The notes beneath the pieces are model-generated. The model was not told the origin of the DNA and did not search any database. It saw only the letters and a program-made list of their open reading frames with translations. A DNA stretch of 64,000 nucleotides from Winogradskyella ludwigii (GTDB lineage: Bacteria; Bacteroidota; Bacteroidia; Flavobacteriales; Flavobacteriaceae): contig NZ_JABFDF010000002.1 in the NCBI RefSeq assembly GCF_013403985.1, forward strand, positions 474,977 to 538,976, read 5' to 3'. This document shows, piece after piece, positions 46,002-55,186 of the stretch. Within the stretch, counting starts at the first letter, position 1, and the number at the start of each line of letters is the position of its first letter. The position numbers and the translations under genes were made by a program.

Positions 46002-48176
46002 ATGGGGAGATCTCTTACGCTAATCTTAATTTTGGTTTTATGCTCTAAATTTGCACTAGCTCAAAAAAGCTATAGAGACCATGCTATCCAAAAAGGTGAA
46101 AGCGTTTACATGATTTCTAGACAATACGGAATATCTCCATCTGCTATTTTTGAACTCAATCCGGGTTCAGAAGTCATGATTTATGCTGGCAGAACTTTAC
46201 GTATTCCAAATTCAGATACTACAAGCACTCCAACAACCACCACGGCAATTAATGGAGATCTCATCAGTAACTATATCGTTAAACGAGGTGAAACAAAATT
46301 TGAGCTTTCGCGACGTTTTGGAGTGAGCATTACAATGCTAGAGCAACAAAATCCGCATATTATAAATATGCTCCAAGTAGGACATATTATAAATTTAGAT
46401 AAATCAATACAGGAAAAAGAACGTACAGTAAACAAAGGAGAGCACTATGTGGTTAAAGGCGAAACGCTTTGGGGAATTTCTCAAAAATACGGCATAACTT
46501 TAACTCAATTACAAACAGCAAACTCTAGTAGATTATCTGAATTCTTGCAAATTGGACAAACATTAATTATTCCTGATAACAATTCAAAAACTGAAACTGA
46601 TAGCGATTATGTTGTGCAACGAGGAGATACAAAATTTGGATTAGCAAAGCGTTTTAATATGTCTATTGCTGAACTTGAAGAAAAAAACCCTCAGATCGTT
46701 AATATGCTTATGGCTGGCCACAGACTTCACATAGACGATACTGTTGCTACGACAAACACAGACACACCTGACAATGAACCTACTGAAGCTTCCAACCCAA
46801 TTGAAGATCCAATTTTAACTGAAGATACGGCCTTAAATGATATTCCTGTTCCTGACGTTGATTCAACTTCTACAGTCGCTACAGGTGATTATAAAGATTA
46901 TGTTATAGAACCAAAAGAAACACTTTTTGGATTATCCAGAAAAGCAGGAATGACAATTGATGAGTTCACAACATTAAACCCATCTCTACTAACATCTGTG
47001 AACACTGGTGACATTATCAAAATGCCAAGAAATATTACTTCAACCACTGTTAGTCCTAATACAGAAACTACAAACACTCCTAATAATACAACAGTAACAC
47101 AGACTAATAAAAATAAAGCGTTATATGATAATTTAATATCAGAAACAGCAAATGGCCTATATTTTTACACTCCTTTTTCTAGCGATGAACTGAGCGAGCC
47201 CGAACAAAGACGTAAAATGATTAGTACTAATGCCGATTTTCAAAAATATGTGGATTTCTTCCAAGGTGCTCAGATTGCAATTGACTCTGCAAAAGCTATT
47301 GGTTTAAATTTTGATGTCACTTTAATTAAAAAGAATATTGCGAAATCTAATTTAACAATAGAAAGTCCGCATAATAAAAACGCGCTCATTGTTCCGTTTT
47401 TAGAGAATAGTGCTAATTTCCCTAATATTATATCTGATAAATCATTTTCTATAATTGATATTGAATCGAATATAAGTTCTAATGACAGTATCAATATATA
47501 TAAATCAATAGCGACAGATAGTGTTCAGAAAACCAAAACCTTAAATTATTTAGCAAAACAAAACGCAAATATTGTCGTTGTCAGTGACCTTGATGAAAAC
47601 AGAAATAAAGGTTTAATTTTAGAAACACTTCCAAATTCTAAATTTTTAAAAGTTGATAACGCTGGATTTTTTAAATCTGACGAATTGACTATTGCATTGG
47701 ACAAGAACAAACTAAATTACGTTGTTTTTGACAGTGAAAAAACCATCGTTCTTCTGAATACCACTACAGCTTTAATGAGTAAATTATCGGATTATAAAAT
47801 TGAACTCGTTACACTAGAAACATCATTAGTACCAGAACAAAGTGAAGTTTCAGAAATGAGGTATCGTATTTTGAAACTTATTTATCCTACTGTTACAAAT
47901 CCAGAAAGTGAAAAAGGTAGCACTGCATTTGAACAAAATTATGAAGCTGAATTCATATCTAAACCATCACAGTATTCTATATTAGGGTTTGATGTTACTT
48001 TAGACATAATATTAAGGATTTCAAACAATTCATCATTTGAAGACACTAGTTCTATAATATCAATTCAACCACACCTGAAATTTGATTATAAAAAGATAAA
48101 CGACCAACGTTATTCAAATACAGGAATATATTTAATGCAGTACAATTCTGATAAAGGAATCAAAGAACTTAATTAA
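46002..48176 (+). CDS. LysM peptidoglycan-binding protein with five LysM modules
   Basis: A 724-residue protein with a signal peptide (ends near KFALAQ). Five LysM modules can be read: about 25-68 (HAIQKGESVYMISRQYGISP), 87-130 (YIVKRGETKFELSRRFGVSI), 147-191 (HYVVKGETLWGISQKYGITL), 203-245 and 300-345. A Thr/Asn-rich linker follows. The C-terminal 350 residues look like the periplasmic-binding-protein type I fold used in similar flavobacterial proteins (ALIVPFLENSANFPN, NANIVVVSDLDENRN), but no ligand motif is certain. It is expected in the periplasm, attached to peptidoglycan. Confidence 0.85.
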   Translation: MGRSLTLILILVLCSKFALAQKSYRDHAIQKGESVYMISRQYGISPSAIFELNPGSEVMIYAGRTLRIPNSDTTSTPTTTTAINGDLISNYIVKRGETKFELSRRFGVSITMLEQQNPHIINMLQVGHIINLDKSIQEKERTVNKGEHYVVKGETLWGISQKYGITLTQLQTANSSRLSEFLQIGQTLIIPDNNSKTETDSDYVVQRGDTKFGLAKRFNMSIAELEEKNPQIVNMLMAGHRLHIDDTVATTNTDTPDNEPTEASNPIEDPILTEDTALNDIPVPDVDSTSTVATGDYKDYVIEPKETLFGLSRKAGMTIDEFTTLNPSLLTSVNTGDIIKMPRNITSTTVSPNTETTNTPNNTTVTQTNKNKALYDNLISETANGLYFYTPFSSDELSEPEQRRKMISTNADFQKYVDFFQGAQIAIDSAKAIGLNFDVTLIKKNIAKSNLTIESPHNKNALIVPFLENSANFPNIISDKSFSIIDIESNISSNDSINIYKSIATDSVQKTKTLNYLAKQNANIVVVSDLDENRNKGLILETLPNSKFLKVDNAGFFKSDELTIALDKNKLNYVVFDSEKTIVLLNTTTALMSKLSDYKIELVTLETSLVPEQSEVSEMRYRILKLIYPTVTNPESEKGSTAFEQNYEAEFISKPSQYSILGFDVTLDIILRISNNSSFEDTSSIISIQPHLKFDYKKINDQRYSNTGIYLMQYNSDKGIKELN

Positions 48177-48553
48177 TCTTAGACAAGACTATAGAAGTCT
48201 AAAATAGTAATCGATTTTTAAGACGTCTAAACCCAGCTTCTGAACTAGTAAAAATGTTTTAAGAATAGAAATCACATCATAACAAAAGCTCTTAAAGCAC
48301 TAATTATTTTAATGTTTTTATCCTTTTTAAAGTTAACCTAACATGCATATTACAGTCTAGTTTCAACTGATTCTTATAGGATTTAAAAATGCTATAAAAC
48401 TGTAGGTATTAATTTTGTTATGTAAGGGCTATTTACATATATTTGTTTTCCCTCAATCTTTCAATGCTGCAAGCGATAATTTTATTTTTGAACTTGCTGT
48501 TCTTAATCCATGGCAACAATTTCAAGGAAAAGTAATTATTTTAAATTTTTTTA
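48177..48553. other. Spacer holding the adhesin promoter
   Basis: 377 nt between the LysM gene and the adhesin gene. Besides the promoter at 48414-48445 it shows a weak hairpin (TTAGAC/GTCTAA) right after the LysM stop without a T tract, and a second TANNTTTG match (TATTTTTG, 48483-48490) without a -33 partner. Confidence 0.55.
48414..48445 (+). promoter_or_regulatory. Promoter of the adhesin-SprF-OmpA operon
   Basis: TTTG (48414-48417), then 20 nt, then TATATTTG (48438-48445). Both elements and the spacing fit the Bacteroidota -33/-7 consensus. The predicted start of transcription near 48452 gives a leader of about 100 nt. Confidence 0.7.
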
Positions 48554-51500
48554 ATGAAAGCCAAAAAGTACAGTTTTAAAAGTTATCCTATACTTATAGC
48601 ATTTCTTCTTACATCAATTATTAGTGGATTCACTACTGTGAATGCACAATGCCCAATTGTAACTAATAATACACAAACGCTATGTGATATAGAATCTTTA
48701 CTTGTAGGAGACCTACAAGCTACAGATTCTGGTGGTGGAGTATTTTGGTATGCTACTGCTACTTCAACAGTGCCTTTATCAAATTCAGAAAACCTAATTA
48801 ACGGAGAGGACTATTATGCAGACGACAGTACGGGAACATGCGGCACAAGATCTCGTGTAGACATTATTATATTTGGCCCTCCAACTGGTAGTAATTTTCA
48901 AGGTGTATGTCTAGACGATTCATCTTTAGCGACAGTAAGTGATTTAGAAGCAACAGGAAACGATGTGCAATGGTACTTATCTTCTTCTGGAGGCACGGCG
49001 TTAAATGACACAGACGTGTTAATGGATAACACCTTATATTACGCAGATCAAGCTAGTCCTGACGGAAGCTGTAGAACATCAAGGCTTTCCGTTTTAGTTA
49101 TTGTTGGCTCTACGCCTATTCCAACTGGTGATTCTATTCAACAATTTTGTGTAAATCCAAGTGTTACTCCTACAATAGGAGATTTAGTTGCGAGTGGCAC
49201 GAACAACTGGTATATCTCTTTATTTTCAGCCTTAGCACTATCTCCTTCTACTCCATTAATTAATGGGCAAACATATTATGCAACATCTTTAGATCCTCCG
49301 TGCGAAAGTACAGGAAGATTCCCTGTTTTAGTGATGTTAGATATCGCCCCAAACGCAGGTGAAGATAGCTTGTTAGATCTCTGCGAAACTAATATTAGTT
49401 CTTCTATCGATTTATTTCTAGAACTTGGAGGCCTACCTGATACTGGAGGGTTTTGGACACCAACATTAAATAGTGGAACAGGTATTTTTGATCCTTCTAT
49501 AGATCTAGCTGGCGAGTATACTTATACTGTAAATTCTAATAATAGTTGCCCAGATGAATCTGCAATTGTTACTGTAAACATAACACCTAAACCAAATGCA
49601 GGAACTGATGGAGCTATAGATTTATGTAGCACTAGTGACGTTATAGATTTATTTTTAAGCTTAGGTAACACTCCTGACATCGGAGGAATTTGGTCTCCAA
49701 CTCTTGCAAGTGGTACAGGCGAATTCAATCCAGCAGTAGACGCTGACGGTATTTATACATACACCGTTAGTGGCACGGCTCCTTGTATTGATGAAACCGC
49801 TACAGTTACAGTTTCTGTAACTCCATATAAAGATGCTGGCGAGAATGCCAGTATAGATATATGCGATAACGTAGGAACTATAAATCTTTTTAATAGTTTA
49901 GGTGGCACGCCAGACCTTGGAGGTATATGGTCACCAGCACTAAACAGTGGAACTAATATTTTTGACCCTTCTGTTGATAGTCCTGGGATTTTTACATATT
50001 CATTCGCAGGGAATACTCCTTGCCCTGATGAATCTGCAACAGTTAACGTTAACATAAACCCATTACCAAATCCGGGTTCAAATGGCACCTTAGAAATTTG
50101 CAGTAACGACTCAAATACATTTAACTTACTTAATAGTCTTGGAGGTACTCCTGATGGTGGTGGTACTTGGTTTCCTGCTCTTAATAGTGGCACTGGAGTT
50201 TTTGACCCTTCAATTGATACTGTTGGCATTTATACATATACAGTATCAGGCATAACGCCTTGTCCAGATGCATCAGCCGATGTTAATGTGGTATTCATAC
50301 AGGAACCAGACGCTGGAATAAGCGCTGAAATTGAAATCTGTAGTAATGAAGGAATTATTAATTTATTCGAAAATCTTGATGGTACTCCAGAAATTGGAGG
50401 AACTTGGTCGCCTGCTCTTGCTAGTGGATCAGGAATTTATGACCCTTTAGTTGATTTAAATGACACCTACACATATACTGTAATAGGAACAAATCCTTGT
50501 GCCGATGCTACTGCAACTATTACAATTACACTCAATCCATTCTCTAATGCTGGGCTTAATGGAACTGTTATCATTTGTACTGAGGATGGCACTATTAATC
50601 TTTTTGACAGCCTTGGAGGTTCACCTCAATCAGGAGGAATTTGGTCTCCAGCATTAGCAAGTGGAACAGGAGTTTTTGATCCTTCTATTGATGCAGCAGA
50701 CACCTACACCTATACAATTTCTGGAATAGGGTCATGTTCAGATGATTCAGCAACAGTTGAAGTTTCAATAGAAATATCACCTGACGCTGGCACAGATAGC
50801 ACATTAACTCTTTGTAGTCTTACAAATACAGTCAATTTATTTAATAGCTTAAACGGAAATCCTCAACTAGGAGGTACTTGGTCTCCTACATTAGCGAGTG
50901 GTACTGGTGTTTTTAATCCGAATATAGATGCTGATGGAATTTACACTTACACAATAACTTCAATCTGTGGAAGTAGCGCTGCGGAAGTTACGGTTACCTC
51001 TACAGATGCCAATAGCGCAGGAACAGATGGCACAGTTGAATTTTGCAGTACAGATACTACAATTATAAACTTATTTGATAGTCTTGGAGGAAATCCTGAT
51101 AATGGAGGAACTTGGACTCCGACACTTACTAGTGGTACCGGAATTTTTGATCCCACAATAGATACTGCAGGTTCATATACGTATACCGTTTTAAATAGTG
51201 CAACGCTTTGTCCTGATGATTCTGCTACAATTGAAGTTTCAATTATACAAGGACCTGATGCTGGAAATGATGGTGTACTCAATTTATGTAATTCAACAAA
51301 TACCGTCAATTTATTCGACAGTCTCTCCGGAAATCCTGAATCAGGAGGAACTTGGACTCCAACATTAAATAGTGGTACTGGACTTTTTGATCCTAATACA
51401 GACGCTGAAGGAATTTACACCTATACTTTAAATAATTCATGTGGTACTAATTCCGCCACTGTAGCTGTTTCCTTTTCAAACACAAATGATGCTGGAACGG

Positions 51501-54235
51501 ATGGCTCTATTGACTTTTGTAGTACTGATGCCATAGTAGATTTATTTAATAGCTTAGGAGGAACTCCTGATATTGGTGGAACATGGACTCCTACGTTAAC
51601 AAGTGGAACAGGAATGTTTGATCCTAGTATTGATCCTTCAGGACTATATACCTATACTATTTCTAGTGCTAGCGCAACTTGCCCTGATGCAACTGCAGTT
51701 GTTACAGTTTCTGTTTTACAAGGCCCTGATGTTGGAAACGACGGATCCTTAAATTTATGTAACTCTACAGATACTGTCAATTTATTTGAAAGCCTTGGAG
51801 GAACACCTGAAACAGGAGGTACTTGGACACCAACTTTAAATAGTGGAACTGGAGTTTTAGATCCTAATATAGATGCAGAAGGCATTTACACGTATACTTT
51901 AAGCAATTCATGTGGTACTAATTCGGCTACTGTAATAGTTTCATTTTCGGATACAAATGATGCTGGAACTGATGAGGCAATTGAACTTTGTAATACTGAA
52001 CCCGCTTTCAATTTATTTAATAGCTTAGGAGGAACTCCTGATGTTGGAGGAACATGGACTCCTGCACTTGCGAGTGGAAGTGATACTTTTGATCCTAGTA
52101 TTGATGGTTCTGGTATATATACCTATACCATTTCTAGTGCTAGCGCAACATGCCCAGATGCTACAGCAGCGGTTACGGTTTCTGTTTTACAAAGCCCTGA
52201 TGCTGGTAACGACGGTTCATTAAATTTATGTAACTCTACAGCGATAACAAATTTATTTGAAAGTCTTTCTGGTACGCCTGAAACTGGTGGGATTTGGACT
52301 CCTTCTCTAAATAGTGGTACAGGAATATTTGATCCTAACGTAGACGCTGAAGGAACTTATACTTACACGTTAAGCAACTCATGTGGCACTAATTCAGCTA
52401 CTGTGGCTGTATCTTTTTCAGATACAAACGATGCAGGAATGGATGGCACTATCGAACTTTGTAATACCGATACAATAGTAGATTTATTTAATAGCTTAGA
52501 AGGAACACCTGATATTGGCGGAACATGGACTCCTACTCTAACAAGCGGAACTGGAATGTTTGATCCTAGTATTGATCCCTCAGGACTATACACCTATACT
52601 ATTTCTAGTGCCAGCGCAACTTGCCCTGATGCTACTGCAATTGTTAATGTCTCTGTTTTACAAGAACCTAATGCAGGAAATGATGGAACTTTAGATTTAT
52701 GCTCAAATTTAGGTTCTGTAGATTTAATTAGTGGACTTAGTGGTGCACCTGATACTGGAGGGATTTGGACACCTGCTTTAAATAGTGGCACAGGAATTTT
52801 TGATCCAACTATTGATGCTGCAGGAAATTACACCTATTCTTTAAGCAATACATGTGGTAGCAGCTCTGCTATAGTAACCGTTTTAATTTCAACAGCTAAT
52901 GACGCTGGAACTGATGGTTCCATTGAATTCTGTAGTAATGATGTAGCCACTGATTTATTTGATAGTCTTGGTGGAACTCCACAATCAGGTGGCTTATGGA
53001 CACCTGCATTAACAAGTGGAACAGGAATGTTTGACCCAAGTATTGATATTGTAGGCACATATACATATACGGTTTCAGACAGTACATCTTCTTGTCCTGA
53101 AGCAGTGGCTTCTGTTTCAGTTACCATATTAGCACCACCAAATGCAGGTAGCGACGATACACTTTTACTATGTTCTAATGAAATTGATTCTGTAGATTTA
53201 TTCGATAGTCTTGGTGATTCTCCTGATGCAGATGGAACCTGGACTCCTGCACTTGCAAGTGGCACAGGCATTTTTGATCCATTAACAGATACTGCTGGCA
53301 TTTACACATATACTGTTATATCAACAGATTGTAATATTACAAGTTCTGCGGATGTAACCGTTACCATTATAGACCTTCCAGATGTTACTGGATTAGTTTT
53401 ATCTAAGGAAAACACCGATAATGTTTGTCTTGGTACAGATGATGATGTCATCATTAATATAACAGGAGCCAATCAATTAATAGATGGTGATTATTCTATT
53501 GTATATGAGCTTACGCAGGCTAATAATTCTGTAAATACTATAGCTATTACAATAATCGATGGGAATGCTTCTTTTACAGTTCCTATAGAGTTATTACAAA
53601 ATCCAGATTTAACTATTTTAACACTAAATGAATTATTTGTTTTAGGTCAAGATTGTAGCGCAGATACATCAAATGTTGCAGCACTTAAGATCAATGTTGA
53701 AGATATATCAACACCTGAAATTATCTCAGGTGGTAACGAGTTTTGTGAAACTGATAACCCGACATTAGAAGACTTATCAAATAATATTGTTGATGAAGAA
53801 TTAGTTTTTTGGTATGATGCACTTGTTGATGGTAATGCTTTAGATAATTCTGAAATTTTACAAGATGGAGGTGTTTATTATGGTGCCATTAGATCAGAAT
53901 TTGGCTGTGAAAGTAGAGAGCGTTTAGAAGTGACAATTATTCTAAATCCTTGTATTGGAGAACTATTAATACCTGATGGCTTTTCCCCGAACAATGATGG
54001 AATAAATGACGTGTTTGATATTTTATGGATTGATGATCTGTATCCTAATTTTAAGCTAACGGTATATAATAGATATGGAAATATTCTTTATGAAGGAGGA
54101 TTAGGCTCAGCAAAATGGGATGGAACTTCGAAGAAAAACGATACAAAGCTTCCTGCAGGTGTTTATTTTTATGTTCTAGAATTTAATGATGGAGAGCGAG
54201 AGGCACAACAAGGAAGAGTCTATTTAAATAGATAA
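48554..54235 (+). CDS. Giant T9SS type B adhesin with 17 tandem modules
   Basis: A 1893-residue secreted protein. Order: signal peptide (about 1-31); three Ig-like modules with an FWYATA or QWYLSSSG core (about 32-265); 17 tandem modules of 77-81 residues (266-1608); a linker; one more Ig-like module (about 1718-1800, LVFWYDALVDGNAL); and a C-terminal CHU_C sorting domain (about 1805-1893, IPDGFSPNNDGINDVFDILW, VYNRYGNILYEG, ending RVYLNR). Each tandem module has the pattern LFNSLGGTPDIGGTWTPTL, SGTG.FDPSID, YTYT and two cysteines, so one disulfide per module is likely. T9SS should place it on the cell surface. The PorP/SprF gene starts 2 nt after it. The design is SprB-like; adhesion or gliding is inference. 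Confidence 0.93.
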   Translation: MKAKKYSFKSYPILIAFLLTSIISGFTTVNAQCPIVTNNTQTLCDIESLLVGDLQATDSGGGVFWYATATSTVPLSNSENLINGEDYYADDSTGTCGTRSRVDIIIFGPPTGSNFQGVCLDDSSLATVSDLEATGNDVQWYLSSSGGTALNDTDVLMDNTLYYADQASPDGSCRTSRLSVLVIVGSTPIPTGDSIQQFCVNPSVTPTIGDLVASGTNNWYISLFSALALSPSTPLINGQTYYATSLDPPCESTGRFPVLVMLDIAPNAGEDSLLDLCETNISSSIDLFLELGGLPDTGGFWTPTLNSGTGIFDPSIDLAGEYTYTVNSNNSCPDESAIVTVNITPKPNAGTDGAIDLCSTSDVIDLFLSLGNTPDIGGIWSPTLASGTGEFNPAVDADGIYTYTVSGTAPCIDETATVTVSVTPYKDAGENASIDICDNVGTINLFNSLGGTPDLGGIWSPALNSGTNIFDPSVDSPGIFTYSFAGNTPCPDESATVNVNINPLPNPGSNGTLEICSNDSNTFNLLNSLGGTPDGGGTWFPALNSGTGVFDPSIDTVGIYTYTVSGITPCPDASADVNVVFIQEPDAGISAEIEICSNEGIINLFENLDGTPEIGGTWSPALASGSGIYDPLVDLNDTYTYTVIGTNPCADATATITITLNPFSNAGLNGTVIICTEDGTINLFDSLGGSPQSGGIWSPALASGTGVFDPSIDAADTYTYTISGIGSCSDDSATVEVSIEISPDAGTDSTLTLCSLTNTVNLFNSLNGNPQLGGTWSPTLASGTGVFNPNIDADGIYTYTITSICGSSAAEVTVTSTDANSAGTDGTVEFCSTDTTIINLFDSLGGNPDNGGTWTPTLTSGTGIFDPTIDTAGSYTYTVLNSATLCPDDSATIEVSIIQGPDAGNDGVLNLCNSTNTVNLFDSLSGNPESGGTWTPTLNSGTGLFDPNTDAEGIYTYTLNNSCGTNSATVAVSFSNTNDAGTDGSIDFCSTDAIVDLFNSLGGTPDIGGTWTPTLTSGTGMFDPSIDPSGLYTYTISSASATCPDATAVVTVSVLQGPDVGNDGSLNLCNSTDTVNLFESLGGTPETGGTWTPTLNSGTGVLDPNIDAEGIYTYTLSNSCGTNSATVIVSFSDTNDAGTDEAIELCNTEPAFNLFNSLGGTPDVGGTWTPALASGSDTFDPSIDGSGIYTYTISSASATCPDATAAVTVSVLQSPDAGNDGSLNLCNSTAITNLFESLSGTPETGGIWTPSLNSGTGIFDPNVDAEGTYTYTLSNSCGTNSATVAVSFSDTNDAGMDGTIELCNTDTIVDLFNSLEGTPDIGGTWTPTLTSGTGMFDPSIDPSGLYTYTISSASATCPDATAIVNVSVLQEPNAGNDGTLDLCSNLGSVDLISGLSGAPDTGGIWTPALNSGTGIFDPTIDAAGNYTYSLSNTCGSSSAIVTVLISTANDAGTDGSIEFCSNDVATDLFDSLGGTPQSGGLWTPALTSGTGMFDPSIDIVGTYTYTVSDSTSSCPEAVASVSVTILAPPNAGSDDTLLLCSNEIDSVDLFDSLGDSPDADGTWTPALASGTGIFDPLTDTAGIYTYTVISTDCNITSSADVTVTIIDLPDVTGLVLSKENTDNVCLGTDDDVIINITGANQLIDGDYSIVYELTQANNSVNTIAITIIDGNASFTVPIELLQNPDLTILTLNELFVLGQDCSADTSNVAALKINVEDISTPEIISGGNEFCETDNPTLEDLSNNIVDEELVFWYDALVDGNALDNSEILQDGGVYYGAIRSEFGCESRERLEVTIILNPCIGELLIPDGFSPNNDGINDVFDILWIDDLYPNFKLTVYNRYGNILYEGGLGSAKWDGTSKKNDTKLPAGVYFYVLEFNDGEREAQQGRVYLNR
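49349..53377 (+). repeat. 17-module coding tandem repeat array
   Basis: 4029 bp, 17 in-frame modules averaging 79 codons. Modules 1-6 are diverged and of one general type. Modules 7-16 (50780-53137) alternate between two types and form five doublets, starting at 50780, 51254, 51725, 52196 and 52667, with spacings of 474, 471, 471, 471 and 471 bp. Module 17 starts at 53138. Confidence 0.92.
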
Positions 54236-54237
54236 TA

Positions 54238-55176
54238 ATGACAAGTAAGATAACAAAATATAGCATTGTGATTATGACTCTAATTTTAGGGTTTGTTTCT
54301 CATGCACAACAAGATCCACAATACACACAATATATGTATAATATGAGTGTGATGAATCCTGCTTATGCTACTGATGACGAATCTACCATTAGCGCAGGCC
54401 TACTTTACCGATCGCAATGGACAAGATCCGTTGGTGGACCAACGACAGGAACATTCTTTGCTCATACTAAAATCAAAAACCGTATCGAAGGTGGATTATC
54501 AATTGTTCATGACGAAATAGGAGACGTTGTAAAACAATCTAGTGTTTATGCAGATATTGCTTATGTACTTCCTGTAAGCGATAATTCAAAATTGTCTTTT
54601 GGTATCAAAGCTGGTGCAACATTTTTTAGCACCGATTTTAATGGTTTTGTATATTCCGATCCATTACCTGATCCTGCTTTCGCTGAAAACATAAATAGAA
54701 CCTTTCCTAATATAGGAGCGGGTTTATATTATTTTACAGAGGACTATTATTTAGGACTGTCAGTTCCCAATTTATTACAAACAAAACACCTTAAAGAAGA
54801 TAGCGGTCTTGTTTCTGAAGCCTCAGAAAATATGCACTTCTTTTTAACTGGTGGCTATGTCTTCAACTTTGGTGAAAATTTTAAATTTAAACCAGCTTTT
54901 ATGACTAAATATGTTGGAGGATCACCTCTATCATTAGATATCACAGCAAACGTCTTAGTTTATGATAAGGTAGAATTTGGAGCCTCATATCGATTAGATG
55001 ATTCAGTTAGTGGAATCGTTAATTTTTCTATGTCAAGCACAGTAAGCATTGGTTACGCTTACGATCATACACTTTCTAATTTAGGTCGATTTAATTCTGG
55101 CTCTCACGAAATATTTTTATTATTTAACATTGATAAATTTGGCAAAGGCTACGATAAATCTCCAAGATTTTTCTAA
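54238..55176 (+). CDS. PorP/SprF family T9SS outer-membrane protein
   Basis: A 312-residue protein with a signal peptide (ends near SHAQQ) and the family start DPQYTQYMYNMSVMNPAYA, followed by GLLYRSQWTRSVGGPTTG and repeated outer-membrane strands. PorP/SprF proteins assist T9SS export or surface attachment of the type B protein encoded next to them; SprF does this for SprB in Flavobacterium johnsoniae. It lies between the adhesin and the OmpA gene with gaps of 2 and 10 nt, so one transcript is clear. Confidence 0.94.
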   Translation: MTSKITKYSIVIMTLILGFVSHAQQDPQYTQYMYNMSVMNPAYATDDESTISAGLLYRSQWTRSVGGPTTGTFFAHTKIKNRIEGGLSIVHDEIGDVVKQSSVYADIAYVLPVSDNSKLSFGIKAGATFFSTDFNGFVYSDPLPDPAFAENINRTFPNIGAGLYYFTEDYYLGLSVPNLLQTKHLKEDSGLVSEASENMHFFLTGGYVFNFGENFKFKPAFMTKYVGGSPLSLDITANVLVYDKVEFGASYRLDDSVSGIVNFSMSSTVSIGYAYDHTLSNLGRFNSGSHEIFLLFNIDKFGKGYDKSPRFF

Positions 55177-55186
55177 TTGAAAACAA

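Noticed and set aside
48178..48205. Terminator after the LysM gene
   Set aside because: The TTAGAC/GTCTAA stem is only 6 bp with a 12-nt loop and no T tract.
49522..53301. Several minus-strand open frames of 65-158 codons inside the adhesin
   Set aside because: They recur at the module period and have similar low-complexity peptides (PVPL, GVQVPP), so they are shadows of the repeated coding strand.
49349..53377. Possible CRISPR-like array because of many regular repeats
   Set aside because: The period of 77-81 codons is in frame, the repeats are diverged coding modules and no cas gene is present.
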